From the NCBI GenBank assembly GCA_902517795.1, contig CABYDR010000004.1:1-54323 (forward strand): 54,323 nucleotides of DNA, in the 5' to 3' direction. The position numbers and the translations under genes are program-made. The notes under the pieces are model-generated. The model did no database searches. It was not told where the DNA came from and saw only the letters and a program-made list of their open reading frames with translations. This document shows positions 19,272 to 28,104 of the stretch, piece by piece (position 1 is the first letter of the stretch; each line of letters starts with the position of its first letter). The stretch comes from an uncultured Woeseiaceae bacterium. Its GTDB lineage: Bacteria; Pseudomonadota; Gammaproteobacteria; Steroidobacterales; Woeseiaceae.

Positions 19272-19989
19272 AACTGTTGCTAATTATGATTTTTCAGGGA
19301 AAACTGTCTTGGTTTTAGGCGGAAGCAAAGGTATTGGCCTTGGTTTAGTTACCGAATTCTCTAAAAGTGGAGCAAGTGTTTATTATCTATCGAGGACCCC
19401 CAACTTAAAAAAAATTGGCACTCACATTAAGGTAGATTTACTAAATCAGAACAGCCTGTCATTGGTTTTAGAAAAAATAGAAAAACTTGAAGTGAATATT
19501 CTAGTTAACTGTAGTGCTATCAATTTTGCTAGAAAGCATAGTGATATCGATATCAAGGAATGGGAGGAAGTATTTAAAGTTAATGTTTCGTCTATTTTCA
19601 TGGTTTGTAATGCAGTTTTAAAACATATGAAGGAAAAAAACTATGGGAAGATAGTAAATGTTTCATCAATAGCAGGAAAGCATAGAAGCATAGTAAGTGG
19701 GATACATTATGTTAGTAGCAAGGCCGCACTGATAGGGTATACACGTCAGTTATCATATGAAGTGGGTAAGTATGATATCAACGTTAATGCAGTTTGCCCG
19801 AGTCAAACGAGAACTGAAATGTATTCGGCCACCATGACTGCGGAAAAAGAAGACGAATTATTGAAGGGTATCCCGTTGGCCAGAGTAGCCACTATAGAAG
19901 AGCAAGTAGCGCCTATAATATTTCTTTGCAGTGATTCTGCTAGCTATATTGCTGGAGCAGTTATAGATGTGAATGGAGGTCAAATATAA
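19264..19989 (+). CDS. Short-chain dehydrogenase/reductase (SDR)
   Basis: TVLVLGGSKGIGLGLV; YVSSKAALIGYTRQLSYE; ATG at 19264 overlapping the cupin stop fits better than the ORF-track start. Confidence 0.88.
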   Translation: MSRTVANYDFSGKTVLVLGGSKGIGLGLVTEFSKSGASVYYLSRTPNLKKIGTHIKVDLLNQNSLSLVLEKIEKLEVNILVNCSAINFARKHSDIDIKEWEEVFKVNVSSIFMVCNAVLKHMKEKNYGKIVNVSSIAGKHRSIVSGIHYVSSKAALIGYTRQLSYEVGKYDINVNAVCPSQTRTEMYSATMTAEKEDELLKGIPLARVATIEEQVAPIIFLCSDSASYIAGAVIDVNGGQI

Positions 19990-20061
19990 AAAAACAAGCA
20001 TAATGTAAGATCTCCAATAGTTTTCCTTCAATAATTAACAGAATCATGAAAAAGGATTAAA

Positions 20062-20997
20062 ATGGCTAAATATTTAGTGACAGGAGTTGCTGGGTTTATT
20101 GGTGCAGCAATCGCAAAAAGGTTATTAGATGATGATCACGAAGTTATAGGGATAGATAACCTTACAACTGGTTATCTAGATCACGTTCCTGCAGGAGTTC
20201 ACTTTTATGAAATGAGCATTCATGATATTGAAGTACTAAAAATACTTAAAAGTCATAATTTTGAAGCAATTTTCCACATAGCAGGTCAGAGTGGTGGGGA
20301 ATTAAGTTACGCAGACCCTATATACGATCTGCAATCTAATGCTCAATCGACGTTACTTTTATTAAAATATGCGTGTGAGTCCCAATGCAAAAAGATAATA
20401 TATGCAAGTACGGTTTCTGTCTATGGAGAACCGAAAACTTGTCTTAATATACCAGAGACTGAAGTACTTAATCCTAAGTCTTTTTATGGCGTTGGGAAGT
20501 TAGCGAGTGAGAACTATTTAAGGATATATGCCAAGCAATTTGGTCTTGATACGATATCATTGAGACTCTTCAATGTATATGGTCCTGGCCAAAATTTAAA
20601 TAACTTACAACAAGGCATTACAAGTATTTATTTGTCACAAGCGTTAAGAGGTAGGCATATCCATATAAAAGGATCAAAAGACAGATTTAGAGACCTCATT
20701 TATATAGATGATGTAACAGAGGCGTTTATGACAGTTTTACAAGATAGATTTACAGGCTTTAATGCTTATAATGTGTCTACAGGAATAAAAACTGTTGTGG
20801 AAGATATTATAGAAGAAATTAAATTAAATTTACCGTTTGACATAAGTGTAAAATATGATGGATCGACTCCTGGAGATGTATTTGGTTATACAGGTAATCC
20901 TAATAAGTTAATGGCTGAATCAGGTTGGATGCCCAAAATGATGTTTAAAGATGGTTTAAGGATTATGGTTGACTGGGTTTTAGAAAACGAAAAATAA
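20062..20997 (+). CDS. NAD-dependent epimerase/dehydratase (UDP-glucose 4-epimerase-like)
   Basis: YLVTGVAGFIGAAIAKRLL; SVYGE; FYGVGKLASENY; LRLFNVYGPGQ. Confidence 0.88.
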   Translation: MAKYLVTGVAGFIGAAIAKRLLDDDHEVIGIDNLTTGYLDHVPAGVHFYEMSIHDIEVLKILKSHNFEAIFHIAGQSGGELSYADPIYDLQSNAQSTLLLLKYACESQCKKIIYASTVSVYGEPKTCLNIPETEVLNPKSFYGVGKLASENYLRIYAKQFGLDTISLRLFNVYGPGQNLNNLQQGITSIYLSQALRGRHIHIKGSKDRFRDLIYIDDVTEAFMTVLQDRFTGFNAYNVSTGIKTVVEDIIEEIKLNLPFDISVKYDGSTPGDVFGYTGNPNKLMAESGWMPKMMFKDGLRIMVDWVLENEK

Positions 20998-21238
20998 TAA
21001 TAATAATTTGCTTTCATCAATATGAGGCGTCCTTTCTTTTCTCAGTGGCTCGGTGGAAATGGAAGCAATTAAAAATACTTGCCAGGGATTGTGTTTATAC
21101 TTCTTTAATAAGGTCAGATCATTTGGTTTCGATCAGCATGGCTAAACAACATCGTTAGAGAAATGAATTTTAGTTAATGTATGATTTTAAAAAAATTGGT
21201 TAAGAAGTTATTTTTTCAATTAATTAAGGCGAGTTTTT

Positions 21239-22492
21239 GTGAAGCATAAGGGAATAATATACATTTTTGATCTTGATGGAACCATTACAGCCAAAGAGAC
21301 TCTCCCAATAATTTCAGAGCATTTTAATGTAGGGCCTGAAATCTCCAAACTTACTCAAGAGACAGTTCAAGGAAATATTCCGTTTGTAGAGAGCTTTATT
21401 AAAAGAGTTAGTATCCTAGGTGAGTTGCCAGTGTCTGAAATAAATGACGTCTTGTCTAAAGTCCCTTTATTAGATCTGGTTGTTGATTTTATCCAAGACC
21501 ACCAGGGTGAATGTGTTATTGCGACAGGCAACTTAAATGGATGGGTAGAAAAATTATGCAACAAGATTGGTTGTGAATATTTTTGTTCTGATGGGCTCAT
21601 AGAGAATAATCAGGTTTCTAAATTAACTCATATATTAAAAAAAGAAGATGTGGTTAATCATTTTAAAAGTCAAGATAAAACAGTTGTCTTTATTGGTGAT
21701 GGTAATAATGATGTAACAGCTATGCAAATCGCTGATATATCTATTGCTTGCGGTATAATCCACCAGCCAGCAAAGGGCACTCTGAATGCTGCAGATTATG
21801 TTGTTTATGATGAACGAGCTTTGGTTAGGTTGTTGAGTCAAATTTATAGTGAAAAAGATGGAAAATCTATTGTGATTAGTTGTGCGGGTATCGGATCCCG
21901 TTTAGGTTTGGATTTGACTAAAGCATTAATTAAAATAGAGGGGAAACCGCTAATTCACCACCAGCTTGATAGTTTCGAAAAGGTGGAGGATGTAAGAGTC
22001 GTAGTAGGATTTCAAGCAAAGGAAGTAATACAGACAGTCTTGGAAAAGAGAAAAGACGTAATCTTCGCTTATAACCATGATTATTTCCATACCAAAACTG
22101 GTGCAAGTTTTTATCTAGGTGCTCGTCATGGACACAAATATGCGATTGCATGGGATGGCGATCTATTGGTTCACCCAAAAGATGTCGAAAAATGTTTAAA
22201 TTTTGATGGTGAATTCGTAGGATGTAGTGACGTTGTTAGCGATGAGCCAGTCTTTGTTAAATTAAACTTCGATAATGAAGTTGTTTCATTTTCTAGAGAG
22301 TACGGGGACTTTGAATGGGTCGGTCCTGCTTGCTTAGAGCGTAGCAAGATTAAATTTGTATCAAATAATGTATTCAACCAGTTCGAAAACTTTCTACCAA
22401 TACCAATGTTAAAAACAGATGCAAGAGATATAGATACTTATGATGACTATTTAAGGGCTAAAATATTTGTAAAAAGTTGGTCACGTGAGTAA
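21239..22492 (+). CDS. Bifunctional HAD-IB phosphatase / NTP (sugar or choline) nucleotidyltransferase fusion (GTG start)
   Basis: N-terminal IYIFDLDGTITAKETL and VFIGDGNNDVTAM; C-terminal IVISCAGIGSRLGLDLTKALIKIEGKPLIHHQL nucleotidyltransferase motif. Confidence 0.8.
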   Translation: MKHKGIIYIFDLDGTITAKETLPIISEHFNVGPEISKLTQETVQGNIPFVESFIKRVSILGELPVSEINDVLSKVPLLDLVVDFIQDHQGECVIATGNLNGWVEKLCNKIGCEYFCSDGLIENNQVSKLTHILKKEDVVNHFKSQDKTVVFIGDGNNDVTAMQIADISIACGIIHQPAKGTLNAADYVVYDERALVRLLSQIYSEKDGKSIVISCAGIGSRLGLDLTKALIKIEGKPLIHHQLDSFEKVEDVRVVVGFQAKEVIQTVLEKRKDVIFAYNHDYFHTKTGASFYLGARHGHKYAIAWDGDLLVHPKDVEKCLNFDGEFVGCSDVVSDEPVFVKLNFDNEVVSFSREYGDFEWVGPACLERSKIKFVSNNVFNQFENFLPIPMLKTDARDIDTYDDYLRAKIFVKSWSRE

Positions 22493-23228
22493 TCGTTTGG
22501 TTTTTGGCATTATCGGAGGTGCGGGGGTTGCTGCGACGAATAAGTTTAATCATTTATTAGAACAAAAAATTACTAAAGGAAACGCAACAAGAGATAGTCA
22601 TCACCCCATAGTCATATCATATCAAGCCACTCAAGTACCATCTAGAAGTATGTTTTTAGAAGGTCGAGGCAAAAGCTTTGTCCCCGGGTATATTGAGATT
22701 TCGAATGATCTTAAAAATTTAGGGTCGACGATCTTGTGCATGACTTGCAATACCGCTCATTATGCAATTGATGAAATACAATCATCGACAGGTATACCAT
22801 TTATCAATCTTGTTAGAGAGGTCGTTAAGGCAGTAAAAAAAGATAAATACGGTACTGTTGGCATTATGGCCTCCAGCGGATCAGTTCAATCAAATATTTA
22901 TGACAAGTATTTTCAAAAAGAATATCCAGAAGCAAAAATAATTTACCCTAGTGACGAAATGCAGTCAGAGGTAACAAGAGGGATTATAAATATTAAAAAC
23001 ATGAACAGGTTCAGCAGTTTGACTGACCCGGAAAGGCCAAAAGGCATTTTCAAAAATGTTTGTAAGCATCTAAAAGAAAGTGGAGCTGATGTTGTTGTCT
23101 CTGGATGCACCGATATTAGGGTTGATTTCTCTGGTAAAGACTGTGAGATAAAACTCATAGACTCACTGGAAGTTTTGGTGGATGTGATATTTGATATGCA
23201 CAAGAAGGATTTAGTATTGCATGAGTAA
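22485..23228 (+). CDS. Aspartate/glutamate racemase family protein (GTG start)
   Basis: FGIIGGAGVAATNKF; paired Cys motifs MTCNTAHYA and VVSGCTDI. Confidence 0.85.
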   Translation: MSNRLVFGIIGGAGVAATNKFNHLLEQKITKGNATRDSHHPIVISYQATQVPSRSMFLEGRGKSFVPGYIEISNDLKNLGSTILCMTCNTAHYAIDEIQSSTGIPFINLVREVVKAVKKDKYGTVGIMASSGSVQSNIYDKYFQKEYPEAKIIYPSDEMQSEVTRGIINIKNMNRFSSLTDPERPKGIFKNVCKHLKESGADVVVSGCTDIRVDFSGKDCEIKLIDSLEVLVDVIFDMHKKDLVLHE

Positions 23229-23853
23229 GAATAAGCAAAGTATTGAGTTTTATAAATCACTAGCTATGAATGTGACCGACGCGAAAATCCTTAAATTCTC
23301 CAATGACAATACACATTATGATGTTGACTTCATTCGATCATTTTCAAAAGGAAATCAATCCTTGCTCGATCTTGGCAGCGGAACAGGCTTGATTATAAAT
23401 AAGTTAACTAACGATTTTAAAGATATTACTGCAGTCGAACTATTTAAGGAATTTTCTGACTATATTAATGGCGACAATATACAAATTCATAATAAAAATT
23501 TGATAAATTTTTGTATAGAAAAAAAGTTTGAAATTGCAACTATGTTTGGAACTGCACACTATTTTAATGAAGAAGAAAGTTTAAAAATTTATAAAAATAT
23601 ATTCTCCATGTTGAGCGACAATAGTCTCTTTATTTTAAAGAATCAATTTGGGGTTAAAGAAACAAAGACTGTGACTGGATCTAAAGCATTAGGTAAAGAG
23701 TATTTTGCTCAGTACAGATTTATCGACTATGAAATAAAAAGGCTTAAGAGTGTTGGGTTTAAAAATATAGTTACTCATGATATCTATCCAGCTAAAGAAA
23801 ATAAATGGAAAGACACTCACTTCTATGCTCTAGTCTGTGAGAAGTTTACTTAA
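23221..23853 (+). CDS. Class I SAM-dependent methyltransferase
   Basis: SLLDLGSGTGLIINKL motif I. Confidence 0.8.
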   Translation: MSKNKQSIEFYKSLAMNVTDAKILKFSNDNTHYDVDFIRSFSKGNQSLLDLGSGTGLIINKLTNDFKDITAVELFKEFSDYINGDNIQIHNKNLINFCIEKKFEIATMFGTAHYFNEEESLKIYKNIFSMLSDNSLFILKNQFGVKETKTVTGSKALGKEYFAQYRFIDYEIKRLKSVGFKNIVTHDIYPAKENKWKDTHFYALVCEKFT

Positions 23854-24638
23854 TGAGCTTCGCTAAATATATTTTAAGACTGATTAAATTCAGAATTTCT
23901 TTTTACCTATATGCTCCACTTTCTAAAGTAAAGGGTCAATACATTGATAAAAATGGGTTGAGGATATTAAAAGATATTTCGGATCTATTAGAGCATGAAA
24001 AAATCCATTATTGGCTTGATGGAGGCACGTTATTGGGGGTGGTTAGAGATAACAAATTGATTGATGGCGATACTGACATTGATATTGGCGTCATAATTGA
24101 AGATGTTGAGTTGCTATATTTATGCTTACTTAATAGTCAATATAATATTTGTTACTTTTATGAAGATTCCAAAAGTAATAAATGTATTATTAGGGCAGAA
24201 AAGTATAATGTCGGAGTAGACTTTGAAATTTTCAAAAATAATAACAAGTGTTATTATCGTGACTCCCCACGCCCTTTACCGAGAAATATCGAAAATGTGA
24301 ATAGAAATAAACTTGCGGTATTAAGATATGAGTTTGACAAAGACTTAATAGATAATTTGTTGCCTATTAATTTCTTTGGTGTTCGATTGATGATCCCCAA
24401 AAATTGTGACAGATATTTATCTGTTTATTATCCTAATTGGAGAGTTCGGGAAAAACTTAGGATCTATGCGAGAAAGAATTTTAGCCAGTCAGTATGTGAA
24501 TATAAGCATCACAACAGTAGTGCTTTTTATAAGGAAGATGAATTTTTATATTTCTTCAGCGTTTCACCCTCGACGATCGAGCTTGGCATCACTGACTTTA
24601 TTAAGATGTTAAAAAATATTATCCTCTTTCGGGAATAA
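23853..24638 (+). CDS. LicD family protein (phosphotransferase / nucleotidyltransferase fold)
   Basis: YWLDGGTLLGVVRDNKLIDGDTDIDIGV signature. Confidence 0.8.
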   Translation: MSFAKYILRLIKFRISFYLYAPLSKVKGQYIDKNGLRILKDISDLLEHEKIHYWLDGGTLLGVVRDNKLIDGDTDIDIGVIIEDVELLYLCLLNSQYNICYFYEDSKSNKCIIRAEKYNVGVDFEIFKNNNKCYYRDSPRPLPRNIENVNRNKLAVLRYEFDKDLIDNLLPINFFGVRLMIPKNCDRYLSVYYPNWRVREKLRIYARKNFSQSVCEYKHHNSSAFYKEDEFLYFFSVSPSTIELGITDFIKMLKNIILFRE

Positions 24639-24687
24639 AAAGTATGCAGACTTAAGGAATGCATGAGTAACACTAATTTGGAGTGAA

Positions 24688-25473
24688 ATTATCAAAACTT
24701 TAATACTCGCAGGTGGTTTCGGTACGCGTCTTAGCGAAGAGACAAGCATTAAGCCCAAACCAATGGTTAATATTGGTGGTAAGCCAATACTATGGCACAT
24801 TATGAAAACTTATTCTCATCATGGGATTAATGATTTTGTTATCTTATTGGGGTACAAAGGGTATTTTATAAAAGAGTACTTTATAAACTACTATCTACAT
24901 CAAAGTGACGTCACAATTGATATGGCTCGTGGGCATACGGAAGTTCATAACAACTCTAGTGAGCCATGGAAAGTTACTTTACTGGACACTGGTATAAGTT
25001 CAATGACTGGCGCGAGAGTCAAAAAAGCTAAGGACCATATTGGCAATGAAACTTTCCTACTCACTTACGGAGATGGTGTTGCTGATATTAATATTCATGA
25101 GACTTTGGATTTTCATCAAAGACACGGCAAGTTAATGACTATGACATCAGCCCAACCTGATGGAAGGTTTGGAGCGTTGGATATTGGTATTGATGACAGA
25201 GTGCTAGAGTTTAAAGAAAAACCAAGAGGTGATGGGTCTTGGATTAATGCTGGATACTTTATATGCCAACCAGAAGTTTTAGATTATATTAAAGATGGTG
25301 ATGATGTGGTTTTTGAACAGGAACCGCTTATGAAACTAGCACGAGACGGTGAATTATATACCTATAAACATAATGGGTTTTGGATGCCGATGGACACGCT
25401 CCGGGATAAAATCAAACTGAATGAGCTCTGTGATAATAAAACAGCTCCTTGGATGGTTTGGAATGACCAATGA
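24688..25473 (+). CDS. rfbF: Glucose-1-phosphate cytidylyltransferase, RfbF; N-terminus extends upstream of the ORF-track start with a non-canonical ATT/ATC start
   Basis: Upstream in-frame IKTLILAGGFGTRLSEETSIKPKPMVNIGGKPILWHIMK is the conserved N-terminus; GGAG 4-7 nt before ATT/ATC; no ATG/GTG/TTG between stop at 24664 and the motif. Confidence 0.85.
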   Translation: MIKTLILAGGFGTRLSEETSIKPKPMVNIGGKPILWHIMKTYSHHGINDFVILLGYKGYFIKEYFINYYLHQSDVTIDMARGHTEVHNNSSEPWKVTLLDTGISSMTGARVKKAKDHIGNETFLLTYGDGVADINIHETLDFHQRHGKLMTMTSAQPDGRFGALDIGIDDRVLEFKEKPRGDGSWINAGYFICQPEVLDYIKDGDDVVFEQEPLMKLARDGELYTYKHNGFWMPMDTLRDKIKLNELCDNKTAPWMVWNDQ

Positions 25474-26567
25474 TGTTTAAAAATATTTATAATGGAAAAA
25501 AAGTTTTAATAACAGGACACACTGGCTTTAAAGGCTCGTGGCTCTCAACTTGGCTTTTGCATCTGGGCTCTAACGTTATTGGGATTTCAAAAGACATTCC
25601 GACTAAACCTTCCATGTTCGAAGAGTTAGGCTTAGAAAATAATATACAGCATCACTCAGAAGATATTCGTAACTTTGATGCGCTCAATAAAATTATAAAA
25701 CAAGAAAAACCTGAATTTATATTCCATCTTGCAGCCCAAGCAATTGTTTCCACATCTTACTCAAATCCAATTGAAACCATTACGTCAAACGTAATTGGTA
25801 CAACTCATATATTAGAGTCGCTTAGATCAATTAATCATAAATGTACACTAATAGTTGTGACCAGCGACAAAGCATATGACAACGTTGAACAATTTTGGGG
25901 CTATAAAGAAAATGATAGCATGGGTGGTAAAGATATTTATAGCGGCTCAAAGGGTGCGGCAGAGTTAGTGATTAAATCCTACTATCATTCCTTTTTTAAG
26001 CTTAAAGGATCTAATGTGCGTTTGTCGGTTGCCCGAGCAGGAAATGTGATTGGCGGCGGTGACTGGGCAAAAGACAGGATAATGGTTGATACAATGGTTG
26101 CTTGGAGTAAAGGTGAGAAGGTTGAAATCCGCAGCCCTAATTCGACGAGACCCTGGCAACATGTTTTAGAACCATTGAGTGGTTATTTGAGCTTAGCACA
26201 ACAACTTCAAGCTGATATAAGTTTAAATGGAGAAGGTTTTAATTTTGGACCCCGTGCCGAACAAAATAGAACGGTGCAAGAATTACTGGAAGATTCTTGT
26301 AAACACTGGAATGTTAGGCCGGAAAATGCATTTGCAGTTACGGGAAATAGTCAATTTCAAGAATCTAGCTTATTGAAGCTGAATTGCGATAAGGCTTTAT
26401 CTCTTTTGAAATGGATCCCTAACCTCGAATACAATGAAACTATAAGATTTACCAACGAGTGGTACTATAGTTTTTATCAAAACATAGTAATGCCTGATAA
26501 AACTTTAAACCAAATTAAAGAGTATCAGAACATTGCAAAGACAAAAGAGTTAACATGGACGGAATAA
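25470..26567 (+). CDS. rfbG: CDP-glucose 4,6-dehydratase, RfbG
   Basis: KVLITGHTGFKGSWLSTWLLHLG; VVTSDKAYDN; directly after rfbF. Confidence 0.9.
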   Translation: MMFKNIYNGKKVLITGHTGFKGSWLSTWLLHLGSNVIGISKDIPTKPSMFEELGLENNIQHHSEDIRNFDALNKIIKQEKPEFIFHLAAQAIVSTSYSNPIETITSNVIGTTHILESLRSINHKCTLIVVTSDKAYDNVEQFWGYKENDSMGGKDIYSGSKGAAELVIKSYYHSFFKLKGSNVRLSVARAGNVIGGGDWAKDRIMVDTMVAWSKGEKVEIRSPNSTRPWQHVLEPLSGYLSLAQQLQADISLNGEGFNFGPRAEQNRTVQELLEDSCKHWNVRPENAFAVTGNSQFQESSLLKLNCDKALSLLKWIPNLEYNETIRFTNEWYYSFYQNIVMPDKTLNQIKEYQNIAKTKELTWTE

Positions 26568-26965
26568 TTCTCACTCCTCTAAAGAAAATACATCATCCGA
26601 AAGGAGACTTGTTTCATGCAATGAAAGCTAGCGATGTTGGTTACGAAGGATTTGGTGAAGCCTATTTTTCTAATGTTTCTCATAATGAAATCAAAGGCTG
26701 GAAGCAACACACTGAAATGACATTAAATTTAATCGTCGTCATAGGTGAAATAAGATTTGTTATTTATGATGAGAGAACGTTCTTTAATGTGACACTGTCA
26801 ATTAACAATTACCAGCGTCTATCTGTTGCTCCCGGTTTGTGGGTCGCATTTAAGGGACTAAGCGCAAGTAATATGCTTCTAAATTTGGCTAGTATTGAGC
26901 ATACACCAAGCGAGAGTAATAACATGACACTTGATGGATTTGATTATGATTGGAGAAAAGAATAA
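26555..26965 (+). CDS. dTDP-4-dehydrorhamnose 3,5-epimerase-like (RmlC/WxcM-like cupin) protein
   Basis: HHPKGDLFHAMK..GFGEAYFSNVSHNEIKGWKQHTEMTLNLIVVIGEIRFVIYDER pattern. Confidence 0.75.
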   Translation: MDGIILTPLKKIHHPKGDLFHAMKASDVGYEGFGEAYFSNVSHNEIKGWKQHTEMTLNLIVVIGEIRFVIYDERTFFNVTLSINNYQRLSVAPGLWVAFKGLSASNMLLNLASIEHTPSESNNMTLDGFDYDWRKE

Positions 26966-26987
26966 AGAAATGTGGCTGATATAAATT

Positions 26988-27905
26988 ATGGATAATAATT
27001 TACTGGTTGTGGGAGGCTCTGGTTTTATAGGGTCAAGCATTACAGAAGAGGCTCTAAAGCAGGGTTATAATGTTACAGTGGTTTCAAAAGGAAATGTTCC
27101 TTTGGAAAAACAAACGAAACGTGTTACATATATTTCAGTTGACATTGCAAATAAGAATGATTTGTCAATAGAGCTTGATAAAAACCACTTCAACTATGTT
27201 ATAAACCTAGCTGGATATGTAGATCATTCAGATTATTTTGATGGTGGCGATGAGGTTGTAAATGTACATTTAACCGGCACTCTTAATCTAATAAGCTGTA
27301 TTAATAAAAAACACTTAATTAGATTTGTTCAAATTGGTAGCAGTGATGAGTATGGCAATAATGCTTCTCCTCAAAATGAAGCGCAAAGAGAGTTGCCAAT
27401 CTCTCCTTATTCTTTTGCTAAAACAGCTGCAACTCATTTTTTGCAGATGCTGTATCGAACAGAAGGATTGCCTATAGCAGTAATTCGCCCGTTTCTTGTA
27501 TATGGACCAGGACAAAATAAAAGTAGGTTTATTCCTCAAGTAATAAAAGGCTGTATTTCAAATGAAGAGTTCCCAGTTTCAAAAGGTGAGCAGCTAAGAG
27601 ATTTTTGCTATATTACTGATTTCATTGATGCCGTTTTTCTAATTCTAAAGAATGAAAAAACAAATGGAAATGTGATTAATATAGCTTCAGGAAATCCTGT
27701 AATGATCAAGGATGTTATTAATAAGATTGTATCGCATGTGGGTTTTGGGACACCTAAATTTGATGAAATAAAATATAGAAAACATGAAAACATGAAGCTC
27801 TATGCCGATATCACAAAAGCCCGTCACATATTGGAGTGGCAGCCTAAAGTGAATTTGGACTCCGGACTCAAGAAAACTATTAACTGGATAAATAATTCTG
27901 AGTAA
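26988..27905 (+). CDS. NAD-dependent epimerase/dehydratase (probable nucleotide-sugar reductase/epimerase)
   Basis: LLVVGGSGFIGSSI; YSFAKTAATHF; RPFLVYGPGQ. Confidence 0.85.
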   Translation: MDNNLLVVGGSGFIGSSITEEALKQGYNVTVVSKGNVPLEKQTKRVTYISVDIANKNDLSIELDKNHFNYVINLAGYVDHSDYFDGGDEVVNVHLTGTLNLISCINKKHLIRFVQIGSSDEYGNNASPQNEAQRELPISPYSFAKTAATHFLQMLYRTEGLPIAVIRPFLVYGPGQNKSRFIPQVIKGCISNEEFPVSKGEQLRDFCYITDFIDAVFLILKNEKTNGNVINIASGNPVMIKDVINKIVSHVGFGTPKFDEIKYRKHENMKLYADITKARHILEWQPKVNLDSGLKKTINWINNSE

Positions 27906-27996
27906 TATAATCCTTAAACTAGTGTAGAATTACTAAAAATTTATCTGATGTTCTTTCTAAATTATCAGAATTAAAATGCTGGATTGATTTAATAAT

Positions 27997-28104
27997 ATGA
28001 AAAAAAAATTCGTAATAACGATCGTGTCATTACTCATGGGGGTATCACCAATATTCATTTGGCGTGATTATATAGAAAATAGCATCAGGAGTAGGTCAAA
28101 ATGA
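27997..28104 (+). CDS. Small 35-aa membrane/signal-anchor peptide, overlapping the MBL gene start (not in ORF track)
   Basis: MKKKFVITIVSLLMGVSPIFIWRDYIENSIRSRSK*; stop overlaps ATG of 28101 (ATGA). Confidence 0.45.
   Translation: MKKKFVITIVSLLMGVSPIFIWRDYIENSIRSRSK

Noticed and set aside
24406-24612. 68-aa plus-strand ORF inside the LicD gene
   Set aside because: Out-of-frame within a well-supported CDS; no recognisable motif.
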